Part shown: positions 60,465 to 64,000 of the stretch, in pieces
Layout of the letters: each line of letters starts with the position of its first letter
Numbering within the stretch: the first letter of the stretch is position 1
NCBI GenBank assembly: GCA_001799695.1
Contig: MGTY01000063.1
Location: forward strand, 1 to 64,000
Direction of reading: 5' to 3'
From: Elusimicrobia bacterium GWA2_69_24
Lineage (GTDB): Bacteria; Elusimicrobiota; Elusimicrobia; UBA1565
DNA length: 64,000 nt
Notes under the pieces: model-generated
Databases searched by the model: none
Seen by the model: only the letters and a program-made list of their open reading frames with translations
What the model was told of the DNA's origin: nothing
Program-made: the position numbers and the translations under genes

Positions 60465-62684
60465 ATGCTTAAAAGGGCGCTATCCGCGCTGCTCTGCCTG
60501 TCGCTGGGCGGCCAGACCGCTTTCGCCGGGATCGTCACCGGCGTGGCGCGCCTCCCCGCCTCCGGCCCGACCTCCTCCCCGGCGGTCGTCCTGAACCTCT
60601 CCGGCCTGGCGCCGGGCGCGCTCCTCGCGCCCGCGGCGTTCGGCCCGGCGTCCTTGGGGAACTCCCCCCTCTTCCTGCCGCAGCCGCTCTCGTCCATCCG
60701 TACGGACCCTTCCCGCGCCATCGTCCCGGCGGCGGCCCTGGGGTCGCCGAGCTCCGCGCGCGGAGTCTCCGCTTCCTTTGCGGGTGCCGCGATGAAAACC
60801 CCGGCCCAGGCCGCGGCGCCCGGACAGTCCGCCCCCGCGCCCGAGAAGGACCCGGTCGGCCGCCGGCTGTCTTCCATCGAGTCCGAGGTGCGCAAGGCCG
60901 GGGAGTCCCTCGCCTCCGAATCCGGCGAGGACGCGCACTCCGCGGCGGACCTGGGGTTCCGGGCCTTGACCGGCGAGAAGGGGATCGACGCCGCCGCGGA
61001 AGTCCCGGTGCCCGCGGGCCCGGCCCACGGCTCCCCGCGGCTCCAAGCTCCGGGGACGGACCCCTCCGGGGATACTGCCGCCGCGCAGACGCCGGAGGAC
61101 GTCCCCGCCCCGCGAGCCTCCCTGGCCGGGAGCCTGCGCGCCCGGCTGCGGGTCTTCGCCGACGACGAGCGCAACCGCTCCTTCTGGCGCTACCTGGCGG
61201 GCTACGCCACCTACCTCGTCGGCGTGGAGATGTACATCGTCGGCCTGCCGTTTTTGATCTCCTCGTTCACGCGCAACACCCTGCGGGAGAACGGCGACCT
61301 GCGGGCCGCCAACGCGGAAGCTCTCCAGGCCCTGGTCCGGGAGAACCGCAGCCTGGCCCGCATCGCCCATTGGACCTCCCAGGCGGTCAGCTACGTCTGC
61401 GTGCCCCTGTTCGCGCGCGATGCCGAGGCGGGCCCCCGGAAATGGCTCCTGCGCTCCTCCTTCATCCGCGTCGGCCTGCTGTCGCTCATCCCGGCGGTGT
61501 TCTTCGCCTCGGGCATCTTCTCGGTGCAGGCCGCGGCCTGGACCCTGTTCGGCATCATCGCGGTGCACTCCTTCTTCCTCGGCATATTCGCCACCATGGA
61601 GGCCGGCACCACCACCAAGATCATCGGGGACAAGAGCGTCACCCCGGCCGAGCGCATGAAGGCGAACGCCCTGTTGACCCTGGTGGCCGCCGCCATCGCC
61701 GTCGTCGCCCCGGCCTTCGCGGGGCCGCTCGCCCACATCGGCAACCTGTTCGGCAAGGAGGGGGTCGGGGGGGCGGTCATCTTCGGCATCTACGCCCTTA
61801 CCGTGGGCATCGCCGGGCTGATCTTCGCCGGGATCGGCATCATCGGACGGAAGGCCATGGCGCGGCAGGAGACCGCCGGCAGGGAGACCGCGCCCGCCGA
61901 GGCGGCCAAGCCCCATATCGTGAAGGACCTGTGGTCCGCGCTCCAGGACGGGACCCGCCTCATCCTCAAGAGCCGCTTCCTGCGCACGATGCTGCTCCTC
62001 AACCTGGTCGTCTCGCTGTTCTCCGACCCCCTCATCTTCAACGTCCTCCCGGAATTCGTCGAAGGACTGCTCAAGGCGAACCCCGCGGCCGTAGACGGCC
62101 TGCTGGGCGTCCCGGTGCTCGGCTGGTTCGTCAAGAGCCTGAGCACCACCCCCATGGGCTATTTCGGCCTGCTGGTGGCCGCCGGAAGCTTCGGCAGCAT
62201 ACTCGCCAGCCTGCTCCTCAAGCCGCTGCGCAGGCTCTTTCTCAGGCTCGGGTTCAAAACGGAGGAGTCGCTCACCATCCCCTTCTATCTTCTGGCGGCC
62301 CTGGAGGTCCCGGCGTTCTGGGCCATGACCCTGCTGCCCGGGGTCTGGAGCGTGCTGGGACTCTACGCCTTCCAGCTCTTCGCCGTCAGCTTCGCGAGCA
62401 TGATCATCATGGGCATCCATCAGAAGACGCTGGGCGCCTACTCCGCCTCGGACCTCAACAAGGTCCTCGCCGCGGAGTCCTTCCTGACCATACTCGCGGC
62501 CATCGCCTCTACGTGGTTCTACGGATTCGTCCTCACCGACATCTCCATCCGCACCGCGCTGCTCATCGCGGCCGGAGCCACCACCGTCATGGGGGCCCTG
62601 CACGCCGCGGCCCCCTGGATGTTCTTCACCAAGGAGCAGCGCCGGGGCACGAAAGCCTCCCGCAGCGACCTCATCGACGCGTAG
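60465..62684 (+). CDS. MFS-like transporter with long exported-type leader region
   Basis: 739 residues in two parts. Residues 1-22 are a signal peptide (LSALLCLSLGGQTAFAG), followed by about 200 residues rich in Ala, Pro, Ser and Gly. From about 245 on there are ten to twelve membrane helices in a major-facilitator-like layout (YLAGYATYLVGVEMYIVGLPFLIS; MEAGTTTKIIGDKSVTPAERMKANAL; LNLVVSLFSDPLIFNVLPEFV). A cleavable signal before a polytopic transporter is unusual. Substrate unknown. Monocistronic. Confidence 0.78.
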   Translation: MLKRALSALLCLSLGGQTAFAGIVTGVARLPASGPTSSPAVVLNLSGLAPGALLAPAAFGPASLGNSPLFLPQPLSSIRTDPSRAIVPAAALGSPSSARGVSASFAGAAMKTPAQAAAPGQSAPAPEKDPVGRRLSSIESEVRKAGESLASESGEDAHSAADLGFRALTGEKGIDAAAEVPVPAGPAHGSPRLQAPGTDPSGDTAAAQTPEDVPAPRASLAGSLRARLRVFADDERNRSFWRYLAGYATYLVGVEMYIVGLPFLISSFTRNTLRENGDLRAANAEALQALVRENRSLARIAHWTSQAVSYVCVPLFARDAEAGPRKWLLRSSFIRVGLLSLIPAVFFASGIFSVQAAAWTLFGIIAVHSFFLGIFATMEAGTTTKIIGDKSVTPAERMKANALLTLVAAAIAVVAPAFAGPLAHIGNLFGKEGVGGAVIFGIYALTVGIAGLIFAGIGIIGRKAMARQETAGRETAPAEAAKPHIVKDLWSALQDGTRLILKSRFLRTMLLLNLVVSLFSDPLIFNVLPEFVEGLLKANPAAVDGLLGVPVLGWFVKSLSTTPMGYFGLLVAAGSFGSILASLLLKPLRRLFLRLGFKTEESLTIPFYLLAALEVPAFWAMTLLPGVWSVLGLYAFQLFAVSFASMIIMGIHQKTLGAYSASDLNKVLAAESFLTILAAIASTWFYGFVLTDISIRTALLIAAGATTVMGALHAAAPWMFFTKEQRRGTKASRSDLIDA

Positions 62685-62713
62685 GGAGACTAGGCTGCCC
62701 TTCGGTCTCACGA

Positions 62714-63223
62714 CTACGGCGTTTCGTCTTTGCCCCCTTCCAGCGAGCGCGACAACCGGAGGCAGTAGAGCAGCGGGAGAGCGCCGAAAATACCGAAGGA
62801 ACAGTCGAGCAGCCTCCAGTAGAAGGGGATCCCGCGCAGGGGCCCGGCGATGAGCGCCACCGGGAGGACCAAGGCGCAGCAAACCACGCCCGCCTGCAGC
62901 ACCCACCGGTTCCTGGTCGGATCGCGCAGCGGCCCGATGAAGAATATCGCGATGGCGACGTGGGCGAAACCCAGCCAATCCGTTCCGTACGCGATCCACG
63001 GATATGCGGCGTAACTGCGCTCAAGACCCACACGGACCGTCGCGATCCACAGGCGCAACCCGCCCAAACTCTCCATCGGAGCATCGGCCGCGATTCCCAG
63101 CATTGCGGACAGGAACCCGAGCTCGCGCGACAGAGGGAAGGCCGTCAGGCCGCTCAGGATAAGCCCAACGATGAAGACAATGAGCGCCGCGCGATAGCGA
63201 ACGATCAAAGCGGAGCGGTCCAT
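62714..63223 (-). CDS. Small polytopic membrane protein
   Basis: 169 residues with about five hydrophobic helices (AALIVFIVGLILSGLTAFPL; IAYGTDWLGFAHVAIAIFFIG; VLQAGVVCCALVLPVALIAG; IFGALPLLYCLRL). No family recognised with certainty. The frame is also open to 63277, which would add 18 residues and overlap the BchE-like gene; I prefer the ATG at 63223 because it starts just before the first helix and has GGCAGG upstream. Confidence 0.65.
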   Translation of the reverse strand: MDRSALIVRYRAALIVFIVGLILSGLTAFPLSRELGFLSAMLGIAADAPMESLGGLRLWIATVRVGLERSYAAYPWIAYGTDWLGFAHVAIAIFFIGPLRDPTRNRWVLQAGVVCCALVLPVALIAGPLRGIPFYWRLLDCSFGIFGALPLLYCLRLSRSLEGGKDETP

Positions 63224-63263
63224 GCCTGCCACGCAACCAGAGTAATACGGAACAGCGCAGCCG

Positions 63264-64000
63264 TCAAGGGAGCGCATCTACTTTCGATTTTCCCGATCTC
63301 CCGGCGAGTCCTGCCGACTCGGCGACCAGCTGAGCCGCGCCGCGCGTCGAGTTTCCGGCCTCCACGCCGTCCTGCGGCGCCCCCCAGAACCGCTCCAGTG
63401 TCGGCCCAGTCGCCGTGTGCCGATCCCGGAGCAACCAGCTGCCGATCTCGTACGGCCAGACGCGGCGGCCCATCTCGCCGTACCAACGCATGGCGTGACG
63501 AAGCTTTCGGTCGGGCTGCAGGAAGGTGCGCCATAAGGCCTTGGGCCGAAGCTGCACCAGGGCCTCGATCAGCTTCACCCACAATAGGACGCGCCAGGGA
63601 GCCACGTTTCTCGTGGAGAGCACTTGATGCTTGTAGTCCCAGAGGCTTTGGTCGGTTTGAATGACTAGCCGCCCGCCGGCCAGGCGGGAATAGGGAGTCC
63701 AGCGATGCGGCGTGACATAGAGCGCTTGCAGCTGATCCGGGTCATACGACAGCAACTGCCGCAAGCCCCTCCAATAATCGGCATCAGTCTCCTCCTCGAA
63801 ACCCACGACCCACGTCGACATAGACAAGATGCCGTTCTCGCGCAGAAGACGGATGGCCTCGCGGTCCTTCGTAGTGGTGCCTCCCTTTCGGATCACCTTG
63901 AGCGTCGCTTCGTTGGTGTTTTCCATCCCCAGGAGAAATCGTATCCAGCCGGCTTTCTTGTAACGTGGGAGGATGTCGGCATCTCGCACGATGTCGTCGG
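63264..64000 (-). CDS. BchE-like B12-radical SAM protein, 3' part (runs off the window)
   Basis: About 245 C-terminal residues of a larger gene; the 5' end lies beyond the window and the frame stays open to the edge. DADILPRYKKAGWIRFLLGMEN, GGTTTKDREAIRLLRENGI, WVVGFEEETDADYW and PDQLQALYVTPHRWTPYS correspond to the second half of the radical SAM barrel in BchE (anaerobic Mg-protoporphyrin monomethyl ester cyclase) and relatives. The cluster cysteines would be upstream. BchE-like proteins also include hopanoid and phosphonate methylases, so the substrate cannot be assigned. Confidence 0.8.
   Translation of the reverse strand, partial: DDIVRDADILPRYKKAGWIRFLLGMENTNEATLKVIRKGGTTTKDREAIRLLRENGILSMSTWVVGFEEETDADYWRGLRQLLSYDPDQLQALYVTPHRWTPYSRLAGGRLVIQTDQSLWDYKHQVLSTRNVAPWRVLLWVKLIEALVQLRPKALWRTFLQPDRKLRHAMRWYGEMGRRVWPYEIGSWLLRDRHTATGPTLERFWGAPQDGVEAGNSTRGAAQLVAESAGLAGRSGKSKVDALP

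Noticed and set aside
1..64000. tRNA, rRNA, CRISPR arrays, phage genes, replication origin
   Set aside because: Looked for cloverleaf ends, direct-repeat arrays, integrases and DnaA-box clusters; none seen by eye.

Overview
The window is 64 kb of GC-rich, densely packed bacterial chromosome (about 47 genes, almost every neighbour overlapping by 1-30 nt, no gap above 120 nt, no tRNA, rRNA, CRISPR array or transposase seen). The gene repertoire suggests an uncultured, free-living, probably groundwater or sediment bacterium. My best guess is a GC-rich Elusimicrobiota-like lineage: a prepilin-type protein, a transporter behind a long secreted-looking alanine/proline-rich leader, CRTAC1/ASPIC-UnbV proteins and massed radical SAM genes. 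This placement is inference, since no phylogenetic marker is present. A second signature is transcriptional: at ten or so genes on both strands a good -10 hexamer ends only 6-10 nt before the start codon, which predicts leaderless mRNAs as a standard mode of expression.

Layout. 0-9.5 kb: a Cys-rich secreted protein with a PPC/DUF296 protein; a SulP-STAS-cNMP transporter; an NfnAB-type flavin/FeS transhydrogenase with a small membrane protein; a prepilin-like polytopic protein; a divergent histidine kinase/response regulator pair. 9.5-19.3 kb (minus strand, one overlapping operon): SnoaL-like secreted protein, a GT-C-like/TPR membrane protein, a HemN-like radical SAM enzyme, two nitrogenase component-1-like proteins (NifD/NifE type, no NifH in the window), and a second HemN-like enzyme. 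19.3-28.8 kb (plus strand, one overlapping operon): three paralogous CRTAC1-type proteins, two membrane polyferredoxins (NapH/CcoG-like), a P460-like mono-heme protein and an alpha-toroid-like exported protein, which looks like an envelope electron-transfer module. 28.9-36 kb: a small exported protein, a VTC/CotH/DUF4956 cassette with a secreted CYTH protein, and a metal-efflux permease with its SmtB-like repressor.

36.0-52.6 kb is the striking part: nine consecutive radical SAM genes on the minus strand. Nearly all are joined by 4-nt ATGA overlaps, and transcription starts from what looks like a leaderless GTG promoter at 52.55 kb. They comprise one SPASM-like enzyme, three tri-domain B12-binding/radical SAM enzymes with a C-terminal methyltransferase-like domain that I do not recognise, a HemN-like enzyme, a B12-type enzyme, a possible 37-residue peptide gene coupled at both ends, a CX4CX2C variant, and two sister B12-type enzymes sharing a tail. 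The HemN-like enzyme of this operon carries the same extra C-terminal domain as one in the nitrogenase-like operon, so the two loci probably serve one pathway. The window ends in a BchE-like radical SAM gene. Possible products are an unusual tetrapyrrole or metal cofactor, or a heavily C-methylated peptide; the sequence alone does not decide.

52.6-64 kb: a 1395-residue duplicated membrane protein, an isochorismatase-like hydrolase, a GH114-like protein, a GH1 glycosidase with an SseB protein, the transporter with the long leader, a small membrane protein and the cut BchE-like gene.
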